NCBI GenBank assembly: GCA_907164885.2
Contig: OU015495.1
Coordinates: forward strand, 106,031,545-106,095,544
Source of the DNA: Dolomedes plantarius
Taxonomy: Eukaryota; Arthropoda; Arachnida; Araneae; Dolomedidae
DNA length: 64,000 bases
Direction: 5' to 3'
In this document: positions 24,737 through 36,204 of the stretch, piece after piece
Layout: the number at the start of each line of letters is the position of its first letter
Position numbering within the stretch: the first letter of the stretch is position 1
Position numbers and translations under genes: made by a program
The notes under the pieces: model-generated
What the model was told of the DNA's origin: nothing
Database searches by the model: none
Seen by the model: the letters and a program-made list of their open reading frames with translations, nothing else

Positions 24737-25385
24737 TCTTGAAGGTGCTGACATGCCAACTAGTTCATTAAAAGGAAAGATAAAATTTCGATAGTACAAG
24801 ATAAAACTATTTCGATAAAAGTATTAACAGACCAAAACTAAACGAGATATAAAAACAGAAGTTGTATGAAATAAACGAAAGAACGTTGGTGTCGATTAAC
24901 TTATTGATAGAATTATTGCAAATAAATAACGATGTCAAATTTTTTATATAAAACTTATAATGAGCCATCTAGAGGTAAACAATTGCCGTACTAAATACAT
25001 CAGCTTATTTCAGAAATTCTGTTTTATGGAGCGCATTTACGATGAAATGGATACGCAGGCTAATTAAATAAAGAATTTCGATACAGCTATAGGCAGTTTT
25101 TAGAAGCAAACGAAATTATCATTTGTGGAAATACTCACGGAGGGCATATGTCCGATAAACCGTTAGATGTCAATAGTTTCCAGGTAATTTCTAAGATCGA
25201 CATATAGTTTTGCATACAGAACGGTAATGGAAAACTATTAATTGCATTTCAAGGTCTGCCAAATTCAACATAGTCGTTAAATCGGCCGTCTGAGTGCCAG
25301 CCAAATCTTTTCGGGTCATCACTAGTGGGTGTGTCAAAGGTTTGTATCTAAGCATTGAAACCAGCGATACTCAAGTTTTCTTTTA
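24314..25385. other. No gene seen; (TA)n at 24677-24732
   Basis: Holds one long TA microsatellite (24677-24732). The frame at 24541-24759 crosses it and is an artefact. Confidence 0.5.
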
Positions 25386-25652
25386 CGTAGGATTACGTTC
25401 CTCCACAGCGGTCCTCCGGAAAGCAAAATTTCAGACGATATAACCGTCCGTCCGTATCTCGCGAGTTAAAATTATGGCAGCGCACCAAACACAGTCTGTA
25501 TCGTTTGGACAAGCTGCAAATAGTTAAGCAAAAAAGTACCAAAATGCGTCAAAATTTTGACATGCATATATACATACAAAAGAGGTAAGCAACGATAAGT
25601 AATCCTACGTTAATAACCCGCGGTAGTTTCGTTAGAAGAGACTAACTGAATT
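25386..25652 (-). repeat. R1 interspersed repeat, copy d
   Basis: Carries both R1 ends: on the plus strand TACGTAGGATTACGTTCCTC at the start, and the GTTAGAAGAGACT border followed by an oligo-T run at the end. The microsatellite is short here (CATATATACATAC), so length differences between copies come mostly from that tract. Confidence 0.8.
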
Positions 25653-26094
25653 TTTTTTTCCTTCTTGGGCAACATACATATATTTGCTACGTTACATCGG
25701 CAGTAAGACAGTTCACTATACCTCGTAATATAGTAATGTAAAAAAATAAACTCAAAACCTAAATGTAATCAAGCGTTTATATAAAAAATATAAGCACTTT
25801 GTAGCAAAACAGTTATTTATTTAACAATAGATATATGTTTGCATTATATGCAACAAGTGGTTTCATTCTCACTGACAAGTGCTCCTAGGTGAAGATAAAA
25901 ACTACAATTATAAAAGTACAAAAAAGACCATTTTAATTTTTCAGGCAAAAAAAGTCATACAGCTTTGATATAATTACAGTTAAGAAAATTGTTATCACAA
26001 TCTATGAATATGTAAAATTGCTGTTTTTAAGTAAGTTTCTATTTTATTATCTTTTCTGATGGTTTATTCGATGATTTCTGATAGTTTTAGGATC
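25653..26094. other. No gene seen
   Basis: AT-rich sequence between R1 copy d and a lone hAT-type end. It may be the eroded body of that hAT element. Confidence 0.4.
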
Positions 26095-26163
26095 GATTCG
26101 CGACCCACCTGTAACCCTTCCGCGACCCACTAGTGGGTCGCTACCCACCGGTTGGGGACCGCT
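26095..26163. mobile_element. Lone hAT-type terminus
   Basis: CACCGGTTGGGGACCGCTGG at the right edge is, complemented, a CAGCGGTCCCCAACC terminus like that of the 5.2 kb MITE. Just inside is the palindrome GCGACCCACTAGTGGGTCGC. I did not find the partner end upstream, so the element is truncated or its other end is too diverged. Confidence 0.6.
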
Positions 26164-26726
26164 GGATTAGACCATTGAAATATGTAGAGAGATTCTCATA
26201 TTCTAAATATCTCCCTCACATTCATCCCCTCTTCAATTTTTTCCCCGCAAGTTCTTGGGTTTCCTTTTCTACCCATGCAGGGTATTGGTCGAATATTATT
26301 TATATTTTTATCATATTTTAAAACGATAATAGTTACTTTCGTGTTTAGTATTTTTTTTTTTTTTGGCTCATTTATTTTGTAGAAGTCTGCCATTCTCTCT
26401 CTTTTCCGGGTCCACTGTACCGATAACATGCCATAAATCAAACTTCTGAACTGCGAAGCCAACATCCTTATAAATTCGCCCTTAATCTTTTCTGGCCTGA
26501 AAGGCACTTCATCTTTCTGAATATAACTCCTTCACCTAATCAGCTATTTTAACTGTGAATTTCTAAGTTTTTAAAAAAAATTTTGTACATTATAATAAGT
26601 AATTGTGTTTTATACAGTCAAATTTAACCGAACTAAAATGTTGCCACGTTTACCACTAAATTGTAAACAGCGTTAAGAATTCAACTCTAAGTTGATGATG
26701 CTAAGTTACTCTTAAATATTAAGTTC
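26164..26726. other. No gene seen
   Basis: The frame at 26196-26507 (minus, 103 codons) is Lys/Ile-rich and unrecognised. Otherwise AT-rich. Confidence 0.45.
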
Positions 26727-26730
26727 TTAA

Positions 26731-27142
26731 AGCTGCTGTGTACTGACCCTATTGGATTCTCTCACCTCAATGTTAACGTATGGAGAAAATGTGTCTACTA
26801 TTGACAGCTCCATAAATGCTGATAATCCAATAAAAAGGGTATTTTCAGATAGCTTGAACTTTTCAGCTCCTTGCAACACGATTCATTTTAAAAATATCGC
26901 CCACCAAAAGAATTTATGAGCGTTCAAAGCACACTATACTAGATTTTTACCCCGAATAATTTAAATTAAAATATATTTGCATTTTTTTAAAACGAAAAAT
27001 ATCCCAAGGTGTAAAATTTCTTTCTATATAACGGAGTACAACTAAAAAAAATCTTTCAATCCAAGTCGGCAATCCTTGGACACATTTTCTCCCAGGTTAA
27101 CATTGAGGTGAGCGAATCCAATAGGGTTAGTTCACAGCAGCC
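26731..27142. mobile_element. R3 TTAA MITE, copy 2 (412 bp)
   Basis: TTAA at 26727-26730 and 27143-27146; ends (A/G)GCTGCTGTGTACTGACCC and, inverted, GGGTTAGTTCACAGCAGCC. The uninterrupted CCTCAATGTTAACG word here is the empty site for the Helitron in copy 1. Its right TTAA is also the left TTAA of the next TTAA element. Confidence 0.87.
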
Positions 27143-27146
27143 TTAA

Positions 27147-28628
27147 CCCTTTAAGGGGCAACAACCTCCCCCATTTGAACGGTGCAGATTTTTTCCCGAT
27201 TTTTTTTTAACCTAACGAATCTTGAAAAAATTTCCAATTAATGGTTGCAAAATTTTTTCACTTCTTTGAACTGATAACAGAGGCCAGTACTAACCATTTT
27301 TCTGCTCATTTAATTAGAATACATTGAATGCAAGTAAAAAATGACTAGATTTAGGCGTTTGCACTGTGCATACTGCGCCCCTAACTGCAGCTTTCAATAT
27401 GGTCAATCCTTTAGTACATCAGAGATGACTATTCAATCCCTAGACATTCTTTACCCAAAAGGAGCATTTACGCTGTATGGAGCAAAAAGCTACAGATTCA
27501 TAAAACCTCGCTACATAAATAAATCATCTAACGTACTTCTGTGGATCGTCGAAGAAAATTTAAAGAAGGTTCAATGTTTAGCCGTCCATCATTCATCAGC
27601 AAATGGGAGGGGAAAATGTAAAGCTGTCAGAGCAATCCATGAGATGGGCTAATCGTTTGTGGCACTTTTGGGCCTCAATGATGAGTAGCAGTTTCCAGGG
27701 TTTGATAAACAACCCATGTTTCAAAAAGCATATTTCAAAGTCTCCTTCGTTTGATTGCAACGTTCTCTCTTAGCTGGAAGTGTGCATGCGATGTTAAAAA
27801 TGTATTTTACCGCAGATTAAAAATGAATTTAACGGTGTGCTTCTGTTTTCATTTTCTAGAACGACAATACTTCATATAATGTTGCGGAATTCTGATATAA
27901 TGTCTGTATATAAAGAAGTTATAGGTAATTGAACTCGCCGGGCTCTTATCTACTTTTTGCAATTATGTGGTACCTTAGGGCTGCTGTGTACAAACCCTAC
28001 TTGGATTCACTCACCTCATTATTAACCTATGGAGAAAATGTGTCTCCTATTTACAGTTTCATAAATGCAGATAATCCAATAAAAAGGGCATTTTCAGATA
28101 GCCTGAACTTTTCTGCACCTTACGACAGGATTCGATCCATTTTATAAATTTAATCCATGAAAGGAATTGATGAGCGTTCAAAACACACTATATCAAATTT
28201 TTTTCCAACTAATTTAATTTTAAAAATATTATTTGCGTTTTTTTAAACGAAAAATTCCCGAAGATGCAAAATTTCTTTCTCCATTACGGAGTACAATTTA
28301 AAATAAACAACTTTAAATCCAAGTCGACAATCCTTCGACACATTTTTTCCATAGAATGTGTCTTCGACACATTTCTCCATTTTCTCTCCGTACACTGAGG
28401 TGAGCGAATCCAATAAAGTTAGTACACACCAGTCTTAAGAATTTAAAAGCATTCTGTGATTCTATCTAAATGTGGAGATGTTAAAGACCATTCAACTTTG
28501 ACGGGCTCTTATCCAAGACGCGGATAAAAGTCCTTATTATATTACACCTTCAGAAATAAAAATAAAAATTAATAAAAATAGAACCTGCAAACTCAGATTT
28601 TCAGAGAATTTTTTTTTTGCTCAAAGGG
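27147..28628. mobile_element. Possible piggyBac-like element (1.48 kb) with nested R3
   Basis: TTAA (27143-27146) followed by CCCTTTAAGGGGCAA, and CTCAAAGGG followed by TTAA (28629-28632). Only about 7-10 terminal bases match, so this is tentative. Inside are a 103-codon frame (27341-27652, plus, starting MTRFRRLHCAYC) that I do not recognise, and R3 copy 3. Confidence 0.45.
27979..28434. mobile_element. R3 TTAA MITE, copy 3 (456 bp)
   Basis: Left flank TTAG (changed TTAA), right flank TTAA at 28435-28438; ends GGCTGCTGTGTACAAACCC and, inverted, a diverged GGTGTGTACTAAC. It has an internal repeat of GTGTCTTCGACACATTT near 28340-28380, which explains its larger size. Confidence 0.82.
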
Positions 28629-28632
28629 TTAA

Positions 28633-29489
28633 AAACCCTCAAAAATAAATTTCAAGGAAATATTTTGAAGACTACAATATGGTAGGGAAATACGCTGTCA
28701 CAGAAGCGTGCCAAATTAGCCAGTTTCAAAAATAAAAAAATGTAAACTATTAAGAGAAAAAAGAACAAAAAACACTCGCTATAAAAATTAAATACATTTC
28801 CTCGAAATTTTTAGAAAAACAATCCCTGAACGCATGGTAAAAATGCAAATGGGGAACTTCATGGAGATGAATTACCATACGTTGCATATTATGACTGGCC
28901 ACATACCTGGAGAAGAAAATAGAATTTTAGAGCAGAATACATACGTAACTCATGTATTTCCGTCACCGTATGGAGAAGAATGTCGTGCCAAAAGGCAGCA
29001 CGCAAACGAATATGTAATGCCTTCAGTGTCGTAAGGATATACGATCCCATTTGTCAAAAATGGGGATATAGTGTCTATTTTGACCGTTTTTTATAAACGC
29101 AATTCATCCTGTGCCATAAGTTAATTTCTTTTTTTAACGGTAGGCACCGATTAATATCACTAATATATATAAATTAAAGACTATTCTATCTAACAAATGG
29201 AGTTTTCTGATCAGGAATTCAAAGGTGTCCTTAAAGCAGTTCCGATCGGAAATCGAACGTTTATTCTTTCCATTCGTACGTCAGATCTAACAAGGAAAAG
29301 GCACGAAATTTGAAATCGGCGTTTATCAGGTGTTTTGGGTTGTGAGAAATCTGATTATAAGGTGGTGCTTCAGTTGATGTAAATTCATTCACTCTATATG
29401 AAATATTCCGACTAATATTTATCTGATCTTAGATCGACAAATTCCTATTTTTGAAATTCATTTTTGAATAGGAGGATTTTTTAGGTTTT
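28633..29489. other. No gene seen
   Basis: A 66-codon frame (28834-29034) is unrecognised. Otherwise AT-rich unique-looking sequence. Confidence 0.45.
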
Positions 29490-29632
29490 GTTTAGAGTGC
29501 TACGGCCATTTTTTTGCTACACGAGGGCTAATTAGACCGGGACTTACTGCTTAAAGCCTATTCCAAACGGCTACAAACAACCATGCCATGCTCAAATCCA
29601 CAGATTCTGGTACCCAGCGCCCTAGCGATTGT
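29490..29632 (-). mobile_element. Old tRNA-derived SINE (family B), copy 1
   Basis: The minus strand shows CGCTAGGGCGCTGGGTACC, then a B-box-like GGATTTGAGC and GGTTGTTTGTAGC. Related copies lie at 29.69 and 38.42 kb. The tail block with TAGCAAAAAAATGGCCGTAG recurs diverged near 31.3 kb. Heavily mutated; the A box is only approximate. Confidence 0.5.
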
Positions 29633-29689
29633 TTTTTTGAGTGGTCATATTTTTCTATAAGAAGGCTAAACAGACAAAGAGCTTTATTT

Positions 29690-29795
29690 TAAGGAGTATT
29701 CCAAAAAGTTACAAACACCTACGCTTATTGCTGAAATGGAACCCACAGACTTTGGTACCAAAGATCAATCTCCTAACTATTCGGCCCTCACTCTC
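29690..29795 (-). mobile_element. Old tRNA-derived SINE (family B), copy 2
   Basis: The minus strand shows GGGCCGAATAGTTAGGAGAT, a TTTGGTACCAAAG palindrome, a B-box-like GTGGGTTCCATTTC, then AATAAGCGTAGGTGTTTGTA. Same order and spacing as the copies at 29.6 and 38.4 kb. Confidence 0.55.
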
Positions 29796-31565
29796 ATATC
29801 TCGGAACTTGTGTTGGTGTATTCTTCGTTTCTCAAACACATAATGAGTTCCATCTGTATCACCGAAAGGGGCTATTCGTCAATGGTGTAACGTTTCGTGT
29901 CATTGAGTGGTGCTAGTTGAAGTTACATGATCAAAAGTTAATGAGTTTACTTACATTATGAAACACTATGCTTTTCTACATCTTCAGAGTTGTTCTCATA
30001 CAAAACTATAAACACTCCATTAGGATCTCCGGTTTTGTTGTGCTTCAACGAAACACTTTTTTTTCTAGCCAGGCTTTAATTTTGAAAAGAGTGTTAACAT
30101 CATGATCCAGTACTCATATCACTCACTCCTTTCAACTACGTCATATCTCAAACAAGATTTTTCAAGAGAGTGATTTGAAAGTTGAAAACTACATTGAAAT
30201 GTATTAAAAATAAATTTTAAATCTGCTCTCTAGCGGCTAAATATTGAGCGGGGGGATATAACGATCTTGCAGGGATATACTACTCTTTCAGGGCATTCTG
30301 AAAACAAGCATAACTAAAAATCGCCGATTTTTGAGATAGGACGTTGTTGAAAGGAATGAGCGATTATGTGCGTTCTTTCGAAGTGCAATGCTGCCGATTT
30401 TTAAAGTAATAATCCCCTTTCTTCATGTAGGTAGTTCTTAAATATCTTTTTTGAGCTGAAGGAATATAAATTTCAGTATTTTCTGTTGAGTGAGAAATAA
30501 AAAGAAGTAGCGGAAATTTTTGCAGAACAGAGTATAGTATCTAATTTTTCTGCCACTTTGATACAAGCAGAAGATTCTTTCTGCGTCAAAGAATTTATCT
30601 GTAATCTATCGTGAATGATCGACGGGCAAGTGTTGTGTATCATTTTTATACGTAAGAAGTATTTGTAACCAGAGGAAAGAGGAAAGTGAGATCTTTTATT
30701 GGCTATAACAAATGACCCTTATTCAGTAGTTTTTTGTACTGAAATATTGGAATTGATGCACTAAACTGAAAAAAACACCTGTAAAATCCTATGGAATTAT
30801 TTGGATCTCTGCATCCAGGATTTCTGAATATAGTGTTCAAAGGAAAAGTACATTCATTATAAATGAATCAAACGAAATTTCAAGAAAATGGGCACGTGTA
30901 TCGGCAGGCAATTTTGGACCTCATCGATTCTCAATTTCATCGATTTGTCAAGGTACACAAATATTATATGAAGTTCTAAAGAAAATTTCAATGCAATGAT
31001 GGATGTCCTATTTTTGAGGAAGGTTAAGATTTCAAAATCATCAATAGAAAGCAATTTTTCGTAAGTAATGAATAATAAAACAAAATCATTAATATCATCT
31101 TAAATAATGGATTCCAAACTTCAGTCAACACACACTTTATGTTAGGAAGATTGTAATGTTTATGGCAAATCTTATCAATATGAAAAATCTTTTCAATTGA
31201 TCTCTAATTTTTTTTCTTTATGTCAACTTTTGACGCCTTTTACAAAGGACTCTCTATGATTTCAGGTCGATTGTTTGTTTCCTTGGTTGGTTTTGGAGAA
31301 ATCTACGGTCAATTTTTGTTACGCAAGGGCAAAAGTGAATCTAGACTGACCCCCGACCTACAAGGTTAAGTGTAACGAAATTAAAAAGCATACTAGAAAA
31401 AAAGCACACATTGCTGCTTATTCCAACTCTAACATAGCAGGTGTTTAGACGGATTTATAAATTGTAGCTCTTCCACCGTCTGACATTACCATGCCCATAA
31501 CAACTCCCAGTATGTTTGATTCATAAAATGCAGATGGTAACTGCTTCATTGTTGAACTTGTGCTC
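29796..31565. other. No gene seen
   Basis: AT-rich. A diverged SINE-tail-like segment lies near 31290-31350. Frames such as 30857-31054 (minus) are unrecognised. Confidence 0.45.
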
Positions 31566-31569
31566 TTAA

Positions 31570-31991
31570 GGCTGTTGTGTACTAACCCTATTAGATTCGC
31601 TCACCTGAACGTTGACCTATGGAGGAAATTTGTCTACTATTTACAGCTACATAAATGTTGATAATCCAATAAAAATGGTATTTTCAGATAGCTCGTACTT
31701 TTCTGCACCTTGCAACAGGACTCATTTTATAAATTTCGTCCACCAAATGAATTGATGAGAGTTTAAAACACACTAGACCAGATTTTTTCCCGAAATCTGG
31801 TCTAGAAAAAATTAAATTTAAAAATATTATTTGCATTTTTTTTAATGAAAACGGCCCCAAGGTGTAAAACTTCTTTCTCTATTACAGAGTACAATTAAAA
31901 AAAAAAATCCCAGTCGGCAATCTTTGGATACATTTTCTCCATAGGTTAACATTGAGGTGAGCGAATCCATTAGGGTTAGTACACAGTAGCT
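31570..31991. mobile_element. R3 TTAA MITE, copy 4 (422 bp)
   Basis: TTAA at 31566-31569 and 31992-31995, with the same 70-base inverted ends (GGCTGTTGTGTACTAACCC). It contains a local duplication of TCTGGTCTAG words near 31780-31805. Confidence 0.87.
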
Positions 31992-32081
31992 TTAAAACTT
32001 ACCTAGCCTTCCCAAGAATAGAGCCTTAGATCATCTGCATGTTAGGACCCAGCCACAACACTTTTACTATGCCATCATCAC

Positions 32082-32822
32082 ATACAAGGTTCCCACTTAT
32101 ATATGTTACACCCCCTTAACTTCTAAACGGTTACAACTTAGGTCATAAAGTTGGTGTCTAGGTATAGTAAAAAGGCTATGCGCTACTCGATGAGACAACT
32201 TACAACACCATCTGTCGGCAAATTTTGGAATTAGCGTTTTTATCTCAAAAACGGTACGAGATACAGGATAAAAGGTCAACTACAAAATTATTCAGCATCA
32301 TCGATTTAGTAAGAAAAGACACCTTGAGCACATTAAAACTTAAAACAGAATGTAGAAAATAAACATTTGTTTGCTCCCGATTTCGAAAATTTCCATGTCA
32401 TAAAGACTGGAAGAAAGGAACTGAGACACTTTCCTATCCTCAGGATCATTTATTTATGTTGCTGAAGACTAGATTTCTCGCTGCACATTGTGCAACATTC
32501 ACTCTTTATGACATGACCAAACAAATGTTCCTTTTCTACATGCTGTTTTAAGCATTAACGTCTTTTCGAAAGGTGTCTTTTCTTACAAAATCGATGATGC
32601 TGAACAACTTTGTAGTTGACTTTTTTCCCGTATCTCATACCGTTTTTGAGATAAAAACACTAATTCCAAAATTTGCCTATTGATGGCGTTGTAAGTTGTG
32701 TCATCGAGTAGCGCATAGCCTTTTTACTATACCTAGACACCAACTTTATGGCCTAAGCTGTCACCGTTTAGAAGTTAAGGGGGGGGGTAACGGATATAGG
32801 GAGAACCCAGTATATTAATGAA
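32082..32822. mobile_element. Fold-back MITE with arms of about 330 bp
   Basis: The sequence from GTTCCCACTTATATATG at the left to GTCATAAAGACTGG near 32412 is repeated inverted from 32500 to 32822. Shared blocks are CTTAACTTCTAAACGG, CATAAAGTTGGTGTCTAGG and ACCATCTGTCGGCAAATTTT. The spacer is only about 90 bases, so the whole element could form one long hairpin. No coding frame. I could not fix a target-site duplication, so the superfamily is open. Confidence 0.8.
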
Positions 32823-33390
32823 CCCTACAAATTAACGCGTGCTTGCAGAACTGTAGGTCGAAGTTGTTTTTGTTTCTATCTCTTGAACACATGAACACAC
32901 CATAACTGAGGAACATATAAGCGCACCAGAAGTTTCTCATGCGGAACTAGTTTTCATTTTTAAAGGGAAAGTATTTTAGAAAGCACATTCATTAATGTTG
33001 AAAAGTCATAGAAAATGTAAATTACTACAATAAATATGAAATGAAAGCATGATTTAAAAAAATATATTCCGCTTGTTAGCAATGGAATTTGTTTTAATTA
33101 TCTGCTGCTCTGGTACTTAAAAGGCATGAAATTTATAAATTCATTCTAAATGTTTAGCTAAAGTTTATATTACAGAAGATATTTGTTAAATTCTGTTTTC
33201 ATTAAAAAAAGTTAGTAAAATTATTAAAAAAAATGTCTTTGTTATGTAATTTGCATCACTGTATAAAACTTTTCAATGGTGATAACGATTTATTAATGAC
33301 AGGTTGTCAATAGATGATTCATGAAATACTGAGGGCAAGAAATTTCGCAACAGTATACACTATTAAAAAACAAATGATTAAAGTTTTAAG
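32823..33390. other. No gene seen
   Basis: AT-rich, with oligo-A runs and nothing recognised. Confidence 0.5.
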
Positions 33391-33392
33391 TA

Positions 33393-34332
33393 CAGAGTGG
33401 TTTTTTTAAAACTGACACTACTCAGAGCCATCTGTAGCGTGATTTATCAGGCGGAATTCAACCAAAATTTATAGAGGGACTAAGGACGACACGACAAAGA
33501 GTTTCACGGAAAAAAAAATAGTTTCAAAAGTCGCCGATAGGGGACGATATGGCGCTGTTTTTGTGAGCGCATCCGAGAATTTGCGTAAACAGGTAAGTAA
33601 AACATCAAAATGCAAACTCATGACTATGTAGTTGACAACAGTGCCAGTATATTGGGCTATAAAGATTGGTGCGGAATCTGTTGCGCCTTCGCTGTACAAG
33701 AAAGGGTCATCAGTCACTTTTTTCCACGTGCATGGCCACGGGGTTAAAGCGACTCGTTCCCCGGTCCTAACCCACGTGACATTTTTCTGTGGGGTTATCA
33801 AAAGTCTAAGGTGTATCTTGGTAGAGTCTCGAACTTGGTGGCCCTAAAGGACAACATATCCAGGACTTTGATGGACATTCCTGGTGACATGTTACGCTTG
33901 GCCGTTGAGAACATAGTGTTCAGGATGCAATGTGTCGTCCACCAAGACTGTGGTCTCATTGAAGGAGGGAGAAGTGAATTTGCTGCATAAAGTGGTGTTG
34001 CAGTGAAATTTCTTTGTTATTCATTTGTCTGCAAACAACTTTTTCGATATTCATTCATTATCTTTATAGTCCGAAATACTGGCGCTGCTGTCGACTACAT
34101 AGTCGTGAATTTGTATTTTGATATTTTACTTGCCTGTTATGCAAATTCTCGGGTGCGCCGACAACAAAAGCGCCATATCTTCCCCTATGGGTGACTTTTG
34201 GAACTAATTTTTTTTTCAGGAAACTCTTTCCCATGTCGTCCTTAGTCCCTATATCAATTTTTGTGGTATTCCGCCTGATAAATCGCACTACAGATGGCTC
34301 TGAGTAGTGGCAGTTTAAAAGAAATCACCTTG
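33393..34332 (+). mobile_element. Mariner-like element with long TIRs (940 bp), deleted
   Basis: Flanked by TA at 33391-33392 and 34333-34334. The arms are about 230-270 bp and share CAGAGCCATCTGTAG, TTTATCAGGCGGAAT and GGGACTAAGGACGACA. Between them is the C-terminal third of a transposase on the plus strand. The right-hand TA is also the left-hand TA of the next element. Confidence 0.87.
33733..33990 (+). pseudogene. Mariner-like transposase C-terminal fragment
   Basis: In one frame the plus strand reads WPRG, a stop (TAA), then NPRDIFLWGYQKSKVYLGRV with the third catalytic Asp in the PRD-I-FLWG block. It continues with SNLVALKDNISRTLMDIPGD and ends at TAA 33988-33990. This is the usual C-terminus of the DDE family also seen at 9.0 and 19.0 kb. 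The first two catalytic motifs are missing. Confidence 0.8.
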
Positions 34333-34802
34333 TACAGAGGCTGTTCACACATTTTTTAGACGATGTATATTGTATTCAAAAAGCTAAATTACATAAAATT
34401 CTTGTGTTTTAAATGTTCTATTTGACATCCCTTATTTTGAACTATCTTTCGACACCGCAATTTCCAGGATAATAATGCCTTTTGAAGTGTCAGAAGAGGT
34501 ATTCTATCCCATTCCTCCTGAACAGCTTTCCAGAGTCCTGTAAGAGTTTTGGGACGACGTTTGGATAGTGCAGATTTTAAAAGTCCGAAAGCACAAAAAT
34601 CCATAGGTGATACATCGGGAGATTTAGTAGGGATATCAGTGAAGGGTATGGCCTTGATACCAGTTTTTGTTCCATTTCTTTTAGGAAATTTACAATGGAT
34701 TTTGATGTGCGACTGCTAGCTTTGACCTGATGGAGTCTCACAGATTGATGGCACTGTGGGTAAAGCGATGGTATTTCATTCAGAAAAATTGGCGATAAAA
34801 TA

Positions 34803-36204
34803 CACTCATGGACAAAAAAATTAGCGCAAAATAATTGCGGGATTGTAACGAAACTTGCAATGAAGGTACATGTCGGGGAGATATGCAAATGATTAGAAAT
34901 GCAACGTGATGGCGCATTACGTATAGCCGGTAGAGGGCGTTGAACATCGTACTCTGCGGAGTATAAAACAGGTAACCAAAGCTTGTTTGAGTGTGCTGAA
35001 TCATTTACAAAGGAAGAGCTGAGATAGACATGCCATTACGCCGTGTTCGAAGACAATATAAGCAGTTGTCGCAGTTTGAGAGGGGGGAAAATCGTCGGGA
35101 TGATGGAAGCTGGGTGGTCAGCTAGGCGAGTAGCTCGTCAATTAGGCCGCTCTGATTGTGTTGTGAGGAGGTGTTGGGACCAGTGTATCCGAAAGATGTC
35201 ATGTACACGAAGACCAGTCTCAGGAAGCCCTCAACAGACCAGTCGTCGAGAAGACCGCCACATCGTAAGAAATGCACGCGTACAGCCAACTGCTTCATCG
35301 GCCGCCATCCAGGCACAGGTAGCACCTTCACTAGGGGCCTCTGTGTCTTCTCGAACCATACGAAGGCGCCTGGTTGAAGGACAGTTGGTATCGCGGCGCA
35401 CATTACGTGTGCTGCCCTTGACGCCCACCCATCGACGCCTCCGTTTGGAGTTTTGCCGCGCACGAGGAAACTGGACTGCAGCGGAATGGAACCAGGTCGT
35501 CTTTAGCGACGAATCCAGATTCAATCTCGGCAGTGATGACAATCGTGTTCGTGTGTGGAGAGCCCGTGGTGAACGCTTCAATCCTGCCTTTGCTGTACAG
35601 CGACACATCGCTCCCACAGCTGGCGTGATGGTATGGGGTGCTAAAATACACGGTCACCCCTAGTATTGTTCCGTGGCACCATGACAGCCCAGCGGTATGT
35701 TCATGAAATCTTGCAACCACATGTGTTGCCACTCATGCAACGGCTCCCAGGAGCCATTTTTCAACAAGACAATGCTCGGCCTCATACGGCAAGGGTGTCA
35801 CAAGACTGTCTCCGCACTGTTACTACCCTTCCTTGGCCTGCCCGATCCCCAGATTTGTCTCCAATCGAGCATATCTGGGATCATTTGGGACGACGAGTTG
35901 GGCATCCCACGAGTTTGAACGAACTAGAGGCAAGGTTACAGCAAATATGGGATGAAATGTCTCAAGACATCATACAGAACTTGTATGACTCAATGCCCGA
36001 TCGTATCGCCTCGTGCATTCGCGCTAGAGGGGGTCCAACGGAGTATTAACTCCTCCGTTCTTTTGCCTTTTTCTGTGAAATAAATTATCCTTTTTCTTTG
36101 ATTTTCTTATCATTTACTTATATCAAAGTAGTCATTACGTATGTAAAATTTCGTTTCATTTTGACGACTCCTTCTTGGTGCGCTAATTTTTTTGTCCATG
36201 AGTG
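34803..36204 (+). mobile_element. Tc1-like element (1402 bp)
   Basis: TA at 34801-34802 and 36205-36206; ends CACTCATGGACAAAAAAATT and the matching inverted right end, identical for at least 24 bases. It lies inside the transposase gene of the DD41D element in the opposite orientation, so it is the younger of the two. Its transposase is nearly complete. Confidence 0.93.
35031..36049 (+). pseudogene. Tc1-like transposase with two frameshifts
   Basis: The ATG at 35031 gives MPLRRVRRQYKQLSQFERG. An extra G in a G-run near 35085 then shifts the frame, after which KIVGMMEAGWSARRVARQLG (paired-like helix-turn-helix) runs on to FSDESRFNLG with the first catalytic Asp and VMVWGA. A small deletion near 35645-35655 makes a second shift with a TAG. 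The next frame carries IFQQDNARPHTAR (second Asp) and RSPDLSPIEHIWD (Glu) and ends RARGGPTEY. All three acidic residues remain; 32 residues lie between Asp2 and Glu, two fewer than classical DD34E. About 340 residues if both shifts were absent. Inactive as written. Confidence 0.92.

Noticed and set aside
27341..27652. 103-codon plus-strand frame with CAYCAPNC start
   Set aside because: No domain recognised, no splice signals that convinced me, and it lies in a probable TTAA element. Described only inside that entry.
35122..35617. Minus-strand frames of 113 and 128 codons across the Tc1-like gene
   Set aside because: They are shadows of the plus-strand transposase, whose motifs are clear.
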